Positions 16,711 to 24,973 of a stretch of 64,000 nucleotides of DNA are shown here, piece after piece. The notes below the pieces were generated by a model that worked only from the letters and a program-made list of their open reading frames with translations, was not told where the DNA came from and made no database searches. Numbering within the stretch: position 1 is the stretch's first letter; every line of letters begins with the position of its first letter. Both the position numbers and the translations under genes were made by a program. Origin of the DNA: JANWVO01 sp964458495 (GTDB lineage: Bacteria > Acidobacteriota > Terriglobia > Bryobacterales > Bryobacteraceae); assembly GCA_964458495.1 (NCBI GenBank), contig CAYWJB010000001.1, positions 248,001 through 312,000 on the forward strand, written 5' to 3'.

Positions 16711-17190
16711 CTAAGATTGAACCATGTTTGCGCCGAAGGCACGGCCTGCCAGCAGCAGCAGCGCGGCCCACACGCCGGCGAGCAGGTCGTCGGCGACGAT
16801 GCCCCATCCGCCGGGCAGCCTCTCGGCGGCGCGCACGGGCCAAGGCTTGAAGATGTCGAAGAGCCGGAAGAGAACGAACGCCGAAGCGGCGCCCGTGAAG
16901 GTGAACGCGCCGGCCGCGGCGAGGGCCACCCATTGCCCCAGCACCTCGTCGATGACGACGATGCCCGGGTCTTCGCTGCCGCTGCTGCGCGCCACCTCTG
17001 CCGCGGCCCAGACTGCCGGAAGCAGCAGCACAGCCGCGGCGGCCAGCAGCCAGACAGGCGCGAGCCCGGCCAGCCGGCACAACAGCCACGCGGCGGCCAC
17101 TGCTCCGAGCGAACCCGCAGTGCCCGGGCCGAACGGCCAGTAACCGCAGCCGAACCAGGTGGCGATCGCGAAAGCGGCCCTATTCTTCAT
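16711..17190 (-). CDS. pgpA: Phosphatidylglycerophosphatase A
   Basis: A 159-residue inner-membrane enzyme that dephosphorylates phosphatidylglycerol phosphate to phosphatidylglycerol. Family motifs are FGPGTAGSLGA near residue 20, DPGIVVIDEVLGQWVAL in the middle and FDIFKPWPVR and GWGIVADDLLAG near the end, with hydrophobic helices between. The ATG (17188-17190) lies inside the end of yacG, an 11-base overlap showing translational coupling. All conserved acidic residues of the family are present by eye. Confidence 0.92.
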   Translation of the reverse strand: MKNRAAFAIATWFGCGYWPFGPGTAGSLGAVAAAWLLCRLAGLAPVWLLAAAAVLLLPAVWAAAEVARSSGSEDPGIVVIDEVLGQWVALAAAGAFTFTGAASAFVLFRLFDIFKPWPVRAAERLPGGWGIVADDLLAGVWAALLLLAGRAFGANMVQS

Positions 17191-17353
17191 CCGCGTCCTC
17201 GGGCTGGCGGTCCGGAACGGGCGCGGGTTCGGCCGGGATCCTGTATTCCTCGTTGGCCCACCGGCCGAGATCGACCAGACGGCAGCGTTCGCTGCAAAAC
17301 GGCATTTCGGGGGCGCCGAACGGAACCTCTTTCCTGCAAACAGGGCACTTCAT
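17180..17353 (-). CDS. yacG: DNA gyrase inhibitor YacG, small zinc-ribbon protein
   Basis: A 57-residue protein found between rimO and pgpA. It reads MKCPVCRK at the start, then PFCSERCRLVDLGRWANEEY, followed by IP and an acidic tail: the Cys4 zinc ribbon (Cys3, Cys6, Cys20 and Cys24) and the DLGRW signature of YacG, which in E. coli binds GyrB and inhibits gyrase. The start ATG overlaps the rimO stop (ATGA at 17350-17353) and its end overlaps pgpA, so translation is coupled on both sides. Placement in a rimO-pgpA operon, rather than with coaE as in enterobacteria, is a local feature. Confidence 0.9.
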   Translation of the reverse strand: MKCPVCRKEVPFGAPEMPFCSERCRLVDLGRWANEEYRIPAEPAPVPDRQPEDADEE

Positions 17354-18762
17354 TGATGTGCGTGCTGGCGTCCGGCCGTGCCGTGAATGATACGAAACGG
17401 GCTGGCAGAAGCCGGCGCGTCCCCGGCAGGCGGAGCGTCCGCCAAGTCTCCCACAAGATCATAGTCGTGCGCGCGCCGGATGCGCATGCGGCGGAACTCG
17501 CCGGGGCGCGGGGACCGGGGGCCGGGGTCGGAAATGTAGCAGACGCCATCGATATCCGGCGCCTGCGAGGCGAGACGCGCCTGCCAGACCAGTTCGCTGT
17601 CCGGCGAGGGCCCCTCCACCAGCACCGGCAGTTCGCGCCCCAGCAGGGCGCGGTTGCTCTGCCGCGAGATCCTGCGCTGCAGTGCCATCAGGCGGCGCTT
17701 GCGGTTATAGATCGTGCGCCGGTCCACCTTGCCGTCGAGATGGAAGCTCCGGCTCGTCTCTTCATCCGAATACCCGAACACGCCCAGACGGTCGAAACGC
17801 GCGGCTTCGACAAACTGGCAGAGCTCGCGGAAATCGGCGTCCGTCTCGCCCGGGAATCCGACGATCATCGAAGTGCGGATCGCGACACCCGGCACGGCGC
17901 GCCGGATGCGCTCAAGGAGCCGCAGGAAGATCTCACCGGAGCCGCCGCGCCTCATCCGCTTCAGGACGCGCGCGGAGGCGTGCTGGAGTGGCATGTCGAT
18001 GTACTTCACCAGCGGCTCGTGCGCGGCGAGCGTATCCAGCAGTCGCGGCGTGATGCGGTTCGGGTAGCAGTACAGAAAGCGGATCCACTTCGGGTGAGGC
18101 GTCTCGATCCGCGCCAGCTGCCCGAGCAGTTCCGCCAGACCGTCGCGCAGCCCGAGGTCGTCTCCATATGCGGTCGTGTCCTGCCCGATGAGGTTGATTT
18201 CGCGGACACCCTGCGCGAAGAGTGCGCGGGCCTCGGCCAGTACGCTCTCCGGGCGGCGGCTGCGGAAGCGTCCGCGGAACTGCGGGATGACGCAGAAACT
18301 GCAGGGATGGTCGCAGCCCTCGTTGATCTTGATGTAGGCGTAATGGCCCGGCGTCGCCAGCAGGCGCGGCGTCAGGTCATGGTAGAGATACGGTGCTGCG
18401 CCGTCGGCCTCCGCATCGCCGCCTTCGCACAAATCGGCGATGCGTTCCACCTCGTTGGTGCCAAGAACTGCGTCGACTTCGGGGATCTCCTGCCGGATTT
18501 CGCCGCGGTAGCGCTCCACCAGACAGCCGGCGACGATGAGCTTGCGGGCGCGGCCGGTCTTTTTGAACTCGGCCATTTCGAGGATCGCGTCCACCGATTC
18601 CTGCCGTGCCGGGTCGATGAAAGAGCACGTGTTGACGACAATGGCTTCGGCTTCGCGCGGATCAGAGGTGATCGAATGGCCACGCGAGACAAGCGTGCCC
18701 ATCATGACCTCCGTGTCCACCAGGTTCTTGGGACAGCCCAGACTGACGAATCCGATTTTCAA
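17350..18762 (-). CDS. rimO: Ribosomal protein S12 methylthiotransferase RimO
   Basis: A 470-residue radical SAM methylthiotransferase that modifies Asp in ribosomal protein S12. The N-terminal UPF0004 domain has IGFVSLGCPKNLVDTE, NTCSF and AGCLVERY (three cluster cysteines). The radical SAM motif is CDHPCSFCVIPQFRG, with conserved IPQFRGRFRSR. A C-terminal TRAM domain is expected at about 375-440. The start is TTG, since the family opening MKIGFVSLGC begins exactly there and no ATG lies nearby; GGAAG precedes it. The last 30 residues are an extra Ala/Pro-rich tail. First gene of the five-gene operon running down to cinA. Confidence 0.95.
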   Translation of the reverse strand: MKIGFVSLGCPKNLVDTEVMMGTLVSRGHSITSDPREAEAIVVNTCSFIDPARQESVDAILEMAEFKKTGRARKLIVAGCLVERYRGEIRQEIPEVDAVLGTNEVERIADLCEGGDAEADGAAPYLYHDLTPRLLATPGHYAYIKINEGCDHPCSFCVIPQFRGRFRSRRPESVLAEARALFAQGVREINLIGQDTTAYGDDLGLRDGLAELLGQLARIETPHPKWIRFLYCYPNRITPRLLDTLAAHEPLVKYIDMPLQHASARVLKRMRRGGSGEIFLRLLERIRRAVPGVAIRTSMIVGFPGETDADFRELCQFVEAARFDRLGVFGYSDEETSRSFHLDGKVDRRTIYNRKRRLMALQRRISRQSNRALLGRELPVLVEGPSPDSELVWQARLASQAPDIDGVCYISDPGPRSPRPGEFRRMRIRRAHDYDLVGDLADAPPAGDAPASASPFRIIHGTAGRQHAHQ

Positions 18763-18813
18763 GCGTTCTTCCGGGGAACCGAACGGGGTTTTCTTTCAGC
18801 CTATCATGCGCTG

Positions 18814-19572
18814 CTACAGCTCTTCCGGGAACACGGCGTAGCCCTGAGGCGGAGGGAAAAGCTCGCGGAGAAGCTGGAGGCGCTTGCGCAGGCGGTTGGA
18901 GGGGATCTGGCGCGGGCCAGGCTCGACGTCGATGTCGCAGCAGATGCCGTGGAGATAGAGCGTGAGCGTGTCGATGAAACTCTGGCGGATATATTGGCTC
19001 AGGCGCTCGGTGGGGCGCTTGAAATTGCGGTCCCGGCGCGTGAGCTCGCTTTTCAGGCGCCACGAGGCATCATCCACTTCGCCATGTACGCCCTGCTGAA
19101 ACTCCTGCTCGAGCAGACCGGCGTAGCCGGAGGGAATGCCCTCCGGCAGGGATTCGGCAGCCAGTTCGGCGATGGCGCGGTAGAAGCGGTAGTGGTGGTC
19201 GGCGACGTCGGCGCCTTTGACGGCGAACGCCAGCACGGCACCGTCGCGGGCGAGCACGGTGCTGGATTCGACAGCCTCGCTGCTCTCCGGCGGGTCGGTG
19301 GCGATAAAGGTTTCCGCATTTTCACGGCGGCGGTGGGCCCGGGAGCGGCACAGATAGGGCACCAGAAGAATGCGGATCTCCGGCAGGAGCGCAGCGATGG
19401 CGGGCGGCAGCGCCGCCACTGGCTCTTCCACCAGCTCCCGCCGGTCTTCTTCGCTGAGGGGTACGGCGGCGGCGAAGTAGCAGAAGCGGCTGCCGAGCGG
19501 AACCATTTCATTGCGGAAACGGTCTGCGAATTGAGCCAGTTGGAGGCGGGAAGGGAGGCTGGGAGATGACAT
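18814..19572 (-). CDS. Hypothetical protein
   Basis: About 252 residues; I do not recognise the family. The sequence is soluble, charged and helix-rich with no signal peptide. The most distinctive part is near residues 185-235: a helix with LSQYIRQSFIDTLTLYLHG, then CCDIDVEPGPRQIPSNRLRKRLQLL, where His, two Cys and Asp cluster together. Two starts are possible, ATG at 19572 (AGGGA four bases before it) and ATG at 19593. It lies 51 bases upstream of rimO on the same strand and may lead that operon. The product may be acidobacterial-specific. Confidence 0.6.
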   Translation of the reverse strand: MSSPSLPSRLQLAQFADRFRNEMVPLGSRFCYFAAAVPLSEEDRRELVEEPVAALPPAIAALLPEIRILLVPYLCRSRAHRRRENAETFIATDPPESSEAVESSTVLARDGAVLAFAVKGADVADHHYRFYRAIAELAAESLPEGIPSGYAGLLEQEFQQGVHGEVDDASWRLKSELTRRDRNFKRPTERLSQYIRQSFIDTLTLYLHGICCDIDVEPGPRQIPSNRLRKRLQLLRELFPPPQGYAVFPEEL

Positions 19573-19651
19573 CAATCCCTGTGATTTCAGCATAGCAGAG
19601 CCCCCGCGAGCCGTTTCCCGGCGGCAAGGGCGTGGCACACTGGTGTCTGGC

Positions 19652-20800
19652 GTGAAGATCCTGGTTTCGGCCGGCGAACCGTCAGGGGACCGCTATGCGG
19701 CAGGTCTGGTGCACGCGCTGGCGCGCCGCTTGCCGGAGGCGGAGTTTTTCGGCTGTACGGGGATGGAGATGCAGGCCGCCGGTGTTCGCACCGTTGCCGA
19801 TTCCGCCGCCCTTTCGGTGGTTGGGCTGGTCGAGGTCGTGGGCCATCTGCCCGCCATCTGGCGCGAGTTCCGGCGGCTGGTGGACGCGGCGCGGCGGGAG
19901 CGCCCGGCGGCAGCGGTGCTGACCGACAGCGCGGCCTTTCATCTGCGCGTGGCGGAACGGCTGCGCCGTCTGGGAATTCCCGTGTTTCACCTGGTGGCGC
20001 CGCAGGCGTGGGCGTGGCGCGAGGGGCGCGTGCGCCAACTCCGGCGAAACGTGACCGAGTTGCACTGCATCTTCCCTTTCGAGGAGGATTTCTTCCGCGC
20101 CCGGGGCGTCAACGCCTTCTACATCGGCCACCCGCTGGCAAGACTGGCGAAGCCGGAGCGGAGCCGGGAGGAGTTCTTCGCCCGGCACCGGATCCCCGCC
20201 GACCGGCCGCTGGTGACGCTTTGCCCGGGCAGCCGGCGCGGCGAGATCGCCCGGCATATGCCCGTCTTGCGAGAGGCGGTGGAGCGCGTGCTCGCGGATC
20301 GCGCCTGCACGTTCCTGCTGGCAGCGCCCGCAGGCAGCGCACAGCGGTTCGGGGCCGGATTCTTTGAACCGCTTTGCGGGGCGGGAAGAGTCCGATATTG
20401 TGAGGGAGAAACCTGGGACGCGATGGCGCATGCAGACCTGACGCTGGCCGCCAGCGGAACTGTGACGACGGAAGCCGCGCTGCTGGGCGCGCCGGTAGTG
20501 GTTTTCTACCGCGTCAACGGGCTGACCTGGCGGTTGGGCCGTCCGTTCGTGCGTGTGCCGTTCTTCTCGATGGTGAACCTGGTGGCAGGCCGCGCCGTGG
20601 CCCCGGAGCTGATCCAGAGCGACTGCACCGGCCCTCGCCTGGCGCAGGAGGCGCTGCGGCTGCTGGCGGATCAGGACGCAAGAGCAAATCTGCGCGCCGG
20701 TCTGTTTGGGATCCGGGCCGCACTGGAAGCCGCCGGGGATCCCTTCGAGACATCGGCGGCGCGGATCGCCGCCTATCTGAGACGAGAGGTGTTCGCATGA
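19652..20800 (+). CDS. lpxB: Lipid-A-disaccharide synthase
   Basis: A 382-residue GT19 glycosyltransferase joining UDP-2,3-diacylglucosamine and lipid X in lipid A synthesis at the inner membrane. KILVSAGEPSGDRYAAGLVHAL is the standard N-terminus (in pieces: SAGEPSGD). FHLVAPQAWAWREGRV and IGHPLARL follow, LCPGSRRGEIARHMPVL is the UDP-sugar region, and ASGTVTTEAALLGAPVVVFYR closes the donor site. The start is GTG at 19652 by family comparison; a GTG at 19643 is in frame. It demonstrates an LPS-bearing outer membrane. The stop overlaps the next start (ATGA), coupling it to the M1-like gene. Confidence 0.93.
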   Translation: MKILVSAGEPSGDRYAAGLVHALARRLPEAEFFGCTGMEMQAAGVRTVADSAALSVVGLVEVVGHLPAIWREFRRLVDAARRERPAAAVLTDSAAFHLRVAERLRRLGIPVFHLVAPQAWAWREGRVRQLRRNVTELHCIFPFEEDFFRARGVNAFYIGHPLARLAKPERSREEFFARHRIPADRPLVTLCPGSRRGEIARHMPVLREAVERVLADRACTFLLAAPAGSAQRFGAGFFEPLCGAGRVRYCEGETWDAMAHADLTLAASGTVTTEAALLGAPVVVFYRVNGLTWRLGRPFVRVPFFSMVNLVAGRAVAPELIQSDCTGPRLAQEALRLLADQDARANLRAGLFGIRAALEAAGDPFETSAARIAAYLRREVFA

Positions 20801-22755
20801 TGGGCCGTTCCCTTACGCGCGTCCGGATTCTGGCCGTGGGACTGCTGCTGGCAGCCGTCGCCATGGCGCAGCCGCGGCGCGGCGCAATCGACGTGGACAG
20901 CTACCGGATCGAACTGATGGTGGAGCCGTCGCAGCAGATGCTCAGCGAGACTGCGGCCGTCACATTCACGCCGTCCGAGGACCGCGTACAGACGGTGGCT
21001 TTCGAGCTGCACAACGCGCTGAACGTGGCCGGCGCCACAGACCAGGCAGGCCAGGCGCTGCAAACCAACCGGCGCTTCGACGAGCACGTGGTGGAGGTAT
21101 TCTTTCCGCAGCCACTTGAACGCGGGCAGCCCGTCACCGTCACATTCCGGATCAGCGGCAGGCTGGGCGGCGAAGAGGAATCGCCCGTCTACGGCATCAC
21201 GTTCGCCGCGATCAAGCGGGATCATGCATGGCTCCTCTACCCCGGCAGATGGTTTCCGGTGAGCGGCTACACGACCGACCGCTACCAGATGGAGCTGACC
21301 GTGCGCGCGCCGGCAGGCTTCCGCGCAGTTTCAAGCGGCGTCGCGCTGCCGTCCCAGGACGGGCAAGCCATGACCTTCCGGTCGGCTTCACCGGGCTTCT
21401 ACGGCAGCCTGGCGCTGGTGCAGGGCGAGCCGAAGCGGGTCCAGGCCGAGGGTTCCGCCAGCGAGATCTGGTTCCGCGGCGAGCACGCGGCCCAGGCCCA
21501 GGCATGGGGCGAGGAGACGGGCAAGGTGATGGCGTTTCTGACTGACATTTTCGGCGTGCCTCCCTACCGCAACCTCTCGATCGTCGAGACAGGCGAGGGC
21601 GCGCCCAATGGCTATTCCGCGCCGGGTCTGCTGTTCATCTCCCCCTCCGCGGCGGCCGGCAACCCCAATCCGCGGCTGCTGGCCAACCAGATCGCCCGGC
21701 AGTGGTACGGCGGGCTGTTCTCGCCGTCGCACCGCAACCACATCTGGATCACCAACGGCATGGCCCGCTATGCCGAGATCCTCTATCTGGAGCACCTGAA
21801 CGGCGCGCAGGCAGTGGAACCGGACGTGCGCGACCTGTATGTCGACGCGCTGACGGTGACCGACGCGCCCGTGCGGCAGGCAGCGCGGTTCGAGGACTAC
21901 AGCCCGGAATTCTTTGCCGTCACCGGCAGCAAGGGCGCCGCCGTCTACCACATGCTGCGGTGGGTCGTCGGCGAGGAGGCGTTCCGGAAGCTGCTCAAGG
22001 CTGCGACGGACCGTTTCGCCAACCGCTCGATCGCGACGGACGATCTGCGGAAACTGGCTGAAGAGACCAGCGGCGAGAACCTGCAAGGCTTCTTCATCCA
22101 ATGGCTGGAGTCGACCGACGCGCCCGAGTTCCGCCTGAAATACACCATTTACCGCACGCAGAAGGGCTTCCGCGTGATGGGCACGATCGCGCAGGATCTG
22201 GACACGTTCCGCATGCCAGTGGAGGTGCGGATCGATACGGAAGGCAATCCCGAGTTCAGCCGCGTCATTGTTGTGGGGCCATCCACCGAGTTCTCCGTCG
22301 ATACCTTCGGCAAGCCGAGGAAAGTGGTGATCGATCCCAACGGCCGCGTGCTGCGGTTCAGCCGGGAGATGCGGGTGGCAGTGGCCATCCGCCGCGGCGA
22401 GCAGTTCGCCGAGATCGGACAATACAACGATGCGCTGAAGGAGTACCAGAAGGCGCTGGAGGTGAATCCGATCAGTTCGATGGCGCACTACCGCGTAGGC
22501 GAGGTGTTCTTCCTGATGGGCAACTACCAGAGCGCCGCCAACAGCTTCCGCGAAGCGCTGAACGGCGACCGGGAACCGGCATGGACCGAGGTATGGAGCC
22601 ACATCAACCTCGGGAAGATCTTCGACATCACGCAGCAGCGCGAGCGCGCCCAGAACGAGTATCAGCAGGCGCTACGCACGAAGGACAATACGCAGGGCGC
22701 GCTGGAGGAGGCGGCGAAGTACCTTCAGACGCCTTACCAGCGCAAGGAGAACTGA
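20797..22755 (+). CDS. Degenerate M1 (gluzincin) peptidase-like protein with TPR domain
   Basis: A 652-residue exported protein (signal peptide to about residue 24, AVAMAQ). Residues 30-210 match the M1 N-terminal beta-sheet domain and 215-470 the gluzincin fold. Where active enzymes have HExxH-x18-E, this one reads N297-Q298-x-x-R301-x18-N320 (in LLANQIARQWYGG and WITNGMARYAE), so all three zinc ligands and the general base are gone while the surrounding residues (QWYGG, ARYAE) persist. A C-terminal part (about 540-645) has TPR-like repeats (YNDALKEYQKALEVNP, YQSAANSFREAL). I infer a non-catalytic binding or scaffold protein of the periplasm. Coupled to lpxB. Confidence 0.82.
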   Translation: MMGRSLTRVRILAVGLLLAAVAMAQPRRGAIDVDSYRIELMVEPSQQMLSETAAVTFTPSEDRVQTVAFELHNALNVAGATDQAGQALQTNRRFDEHVVEVFFPQPLERGQPVTVTFRISGRLGGEEESPVYGITFAAIKRDHAWLLYPGRWFPVSGYTTDRYQMELTVRAPAGFRAVSSGVALPSQDGQAMTFRSASPGFYGSLALVQGEPKRVQAEGSASEIWFRGEHAAQAQAWGEETGKVMAFLTDIFGVPPYRNLSIVETGEGAPNGYSAPGLLFISPSAAAGNPNPRLLANQIARQWYGGLFSPSHRNHIWITNGMARYAEILYLEHLNGAQAVEPDVRDLYVDALTVTDAPVRQAARFEDYSPEFFAVTGSKGAAVYHMLRWVVGEEAFRKLLKAATDRFANRSIATDDLRKLAEETSGENLQGFFIQWLESTDAPEFRLKYTIYRTQKGFRVMGTIAQDLDTFRMPVEVRIDTEGNPEFSRVIVVGPSTEFSVDTFGKPRKVVIDPNGRVLRFSREMRVAVAIRRGEQFAEIGQYNDALKEYQKALEVNPISSMAHYRVGEVFFLMGNYQSAANSFREALNGDREPAWTEVWSHINLGKIFDITQQRERAQNEYQQALRTKDNTQGALEEAAKYLQTPYQRKEN

Positions 22756-22924
22756 CAGGCGCCCAGCTGCGGTTTGGCGTCTGGGGAGCCGGCGCGGTGT
22801 CACCCGGGGCTCCCGGGGCGTAGATTCGGCTGGGTTCCCCGGTTTCTGCCATAATCTTTCGCTCTGAATCTCCACCCGGCAGGGACCTGGGCCCGGGACA
22901 CATGCCGGTCACGCTGACTTGTCC

Positions 22925-22965
22925 AAACGGGGCCAGGATGTGCCAGGGACGGACCCTGCCCGTTT
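22925..22965 (+). repeat. Nested palindrome between convergent genes
   Basis: Outer arms AAACGGG (22925-22931) and CCCGTTT (22959-22965) enclose a hairpin CAGGG-ACGGA-CCCTG (22944-22958). It abuts the stop of the HD-GYP gene and could terminate it. The layout also resembles dispersed REP-type elements of GC-rich genomes. The rest of the 209-base gap (22756-22964) holds only a weaker repeat, GGGAGCC / GGCTCCC (22784-22814). Confidence 0.5.
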
Positions 22966-24116
22966 CACTTCATCAACTGCTGGGACATCCGCAGCAGGGA
23001 CTCGCGCATGGATTCCAGCTCGGCGGGTGCGGCTGGCAGTTCCTGTCCAGGACGCCAGCCGAGCGAAGGCAGCTTGACCACTTCGCAGAATACGGAGACC
23101 AGCTCGGGATCGCGCCACCCGAGTTCTGCCTCGCGCCGCAGCTGGCTGATGGCGTCGTCCACGGAGTAGGCCTGCTTGTAGCTGCGCTCCGAGGTGAGTG
23201 CGTCGAAGATGTCGGCCAGTTGCAGGATGCGCGCCAGCAGGGGGATGTCCTCGCCCCGGAGGCCGTCCGGATAGCCCGAGCCGTCCCATCGCTCGTGGTG
23301 GTTGCGGATGATGGGCAGCACCGGCCGCAAGGAGCGCATCGGCCGGCAGATCTCCTCTCCCTTCCATGTGTGCGAGCGCATGATCACCCATTCCTCGGGG
23401 GTCAGCTCGCCCTGCTTGAAGAGGATCACGTCGGGAACAGCCACCTTCCCGATGTCGTGGAGAAAGCCGCCGCGGTGCAGCGCAAGAAGGTCCTCGTCGG
23501 GCAGCCCGATGGCCGAGCCCAACGCCACGCTGAGCGAGGCCAGTCTCTGGCAGTGGTTGCCCGTCTCCTTGTCGCGCTGCTCGACCGTCTGCGCCAGCGC
23601 GAACAGGATCGTCTCGGCCTCTTCCAGCGAGTCGACGATCCGCTTCTGCCGCAGCATCGACCGGATACGCGTCCGCAGCACGGCCGGCTGGAGGGGTTTC
23701 ACCAGAAACTCGTCGGCGCCGGACTCAAGGCCCGCCACTTCGTTTTCGATCCCTTGCACACTGGTGACGATGAGAATGGGAATCAGGTGCGTGCGGCGGT
23801 TCGATTTGATCTTCCGGCAGAGTTCGAACCCGCTATTCGGCCGCCCAGCCGCATCGCTGACGATCCATTCCGAGATCACGAGGTCGACGTTGTCCCGCTC
23901 CAGGATCTGCAGCGCCTCCTCCTGCGAGCGGGCCTCCAGCAGCCGGTAGGGGCCGGCCTTGAGGATGCCCTTGATGAGCTGCCGGTTCAGCTCCAGGTGA
24001 TCGACCAGCAGGATGGTGGCACGCCCGGGCGTATCCGACCACGGCACCACGATGCCAGGGGTGGAATATGCAGGGGCGGCCCCAAGCTCCGCGCCAGTCT
24101 CGACCGGATCTGCCAT
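22965..24116 (-). CDS. HD-GYP domain response regulator with atypical receiver
   Basis: A 383-residue cytoplasmic protein: receiver domain about 34-155, linker helix, HD-GYP domain about 165-350. HD-GYP proteins hydrolyse cyclic di-GMP. The metal and signature residues are present: His220-Asp221 (HDIGK), His250, HHERWDGSGYP (273-283). The receiver keeps Asp39, Thr118 and Lys140, but the phosphoacceptor position is Glu83 (VISEWIVSD) and the second acidic residue of the usual pair is His40. It may therefore be locked in a phosphorylated-like state. No cognate kinase is adjacent; deoC lies upstream on the same strand at 42 bases. Confidence 0.88.
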   Translation of the reverse strand: MADPVETGAELGAAPAYSTPGIVVPWSDTPGRATILLVDHLELNRQLIKGILKAGPYRLLEARSQEEALQILERDNVDLVISEWIVSDAAGRPNSGFELCRKIKSNRRTHLIPILIVTSVQGIENEVAGLESGADEFLVKPLQPAVLRTRIRSMLRQKRIVDSLEEAETILFALAQTVEQRDKETGNHCQRLASLSVALGSAIGLPDEDLLALHRGGFLHDIGKVAVPDVILFKQGELTPEEWVIMRSHTWKGEEICRPMRSLRPVLPIIRNHHERWDGSGYPDGLRGEDIPLLARILQLADIFDALTSERSYKQAYSVDDAISQLRREAELGWRDPELVSVFCEVVKLPSLGWRPGQELPAAPAELESMRESLLRMSQQLMK

Positions 24117-24158
24117 CCCTCCCTGAATCGGCAGAACCGGGAGCGTTCTTTAACGGTC

Positions 24159-24887
24159 CTAGTACCCTGCCGGGGGAGAGCCTGAACCCGGCCGGATGAT
24201 CGGCGGAAGCCCGAGGCGGCGGCGGCATTCATCCAGCATCTCCGCCGTGCGGGTGGCTCCGCAGCGCGTGGTTCCTGTGGCCCGAACCTCCAGCAATGCA
24301 TCCAGAGTGCGGACGCCGCCCGCCGCCTTCACCTGCACATGCGGCGCGGCGTGCCGGCGCATCAGCCGCAGATCGTCCAGCGTCGCTCCGCCGGGAGCGT
24401 ATCCGGTGCTGGTCTTCACCCAGTCGGCGTTCAGCTCGCTGGAGATCTGGCACAGGCGGATCTTCTGCCCGTCGTTGAGGTAGCAGTTTTCGAAGATCAC
24501 CTTCACCTTCTGCCCGGCGGCGTGCGTCACGTCGATCACCGTCTTCAGGTCCTGCCGGACGTAGTCCCACTCGCCGCTGAGCACCGCGCTGATGTTGACC
24601 ACCATGTCGAGCTCCTCGCCGCCATCGGCAAGCGCGCGGCTCGCCTCGGCCACCTTCACCTCGGTGGTGTGGCCGCCGTGGGGGAATCCAATGGTTGTGC
24701 TCGCCTTCACACGGCTGCCCTTCAGCATGGCGGCGCACATAGGCAGCGCATAGGGCAGGATGCAGACGCTGGCAACGTCGTAATCCAACGCCAGCCGGAT
24801 ACCCTCTTCGAGCTGCTGCCTTGCAAGCGTCGGGTTCAGCAGCGAGTGGTCGATCATTTTGGAGATGTCTTCGTAGGTGTAGTCCAT
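24159..24887 (-). CDS. deoC: Deoxyribose-phosphate aldolase
   Basis: A 242-residue TIM-barrel aldolase converting 2-deoxyribose 5-phosphate to glyceraldehyde 3-phosphate and acetaldehyde in nucleoside breakdown. The Schiff-base lysine is in DWVKTSTGYAPGGAT, the assisting lysine in VKAAGGVR, and the catalytic Asp in ELDMVVNISA. The ATG at 24887 is preceded by AGAGGA at normal spacing; the in-frame ATG at 24908 is less well placed. No other nucleoside-catabolic gene is in the window. The HD-GYP regulator follows 42 bases downstream. Confidence 0.92.
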   Translation of the reverse strand: MDYTYEDISKMIDHSLLNPTLARQQLEEGIRLALDYDVASVCILPYALPMCAAMLKGSRVKASTTIGFPHGGHTTEVKVAEASRALADGGEELDMVVNISAVLSGEWDYVRQDLKTVIDVTHAAGQKVKVIFENCYLNDGQKIRLCQISSELNADWVKTSTGYAPGGATLDDLRLMRRHAAPHVQVKAAGGVRTLDALLEVRATGTTRCGATRTAEMLDECRRRLGLPPIIRPGSGSPPAGY

Positions 24888-24973
24888 GAGTCCTCTTGCC
24901 GTGCTCATTCCGTTGTCCCGCGCCGCGGCCGGGGCTGTCAACCGGCGCCGCGACGCCTGTTAGTCTTGCAGCT

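Noticed and set aside
16009..19569. 1186-codon open frame on the plus strand
   Set aside because: It runs antisense through pgpA, yacG, rimO and part of the NHL gene, all of which have strong family motifs. Shadow frame.
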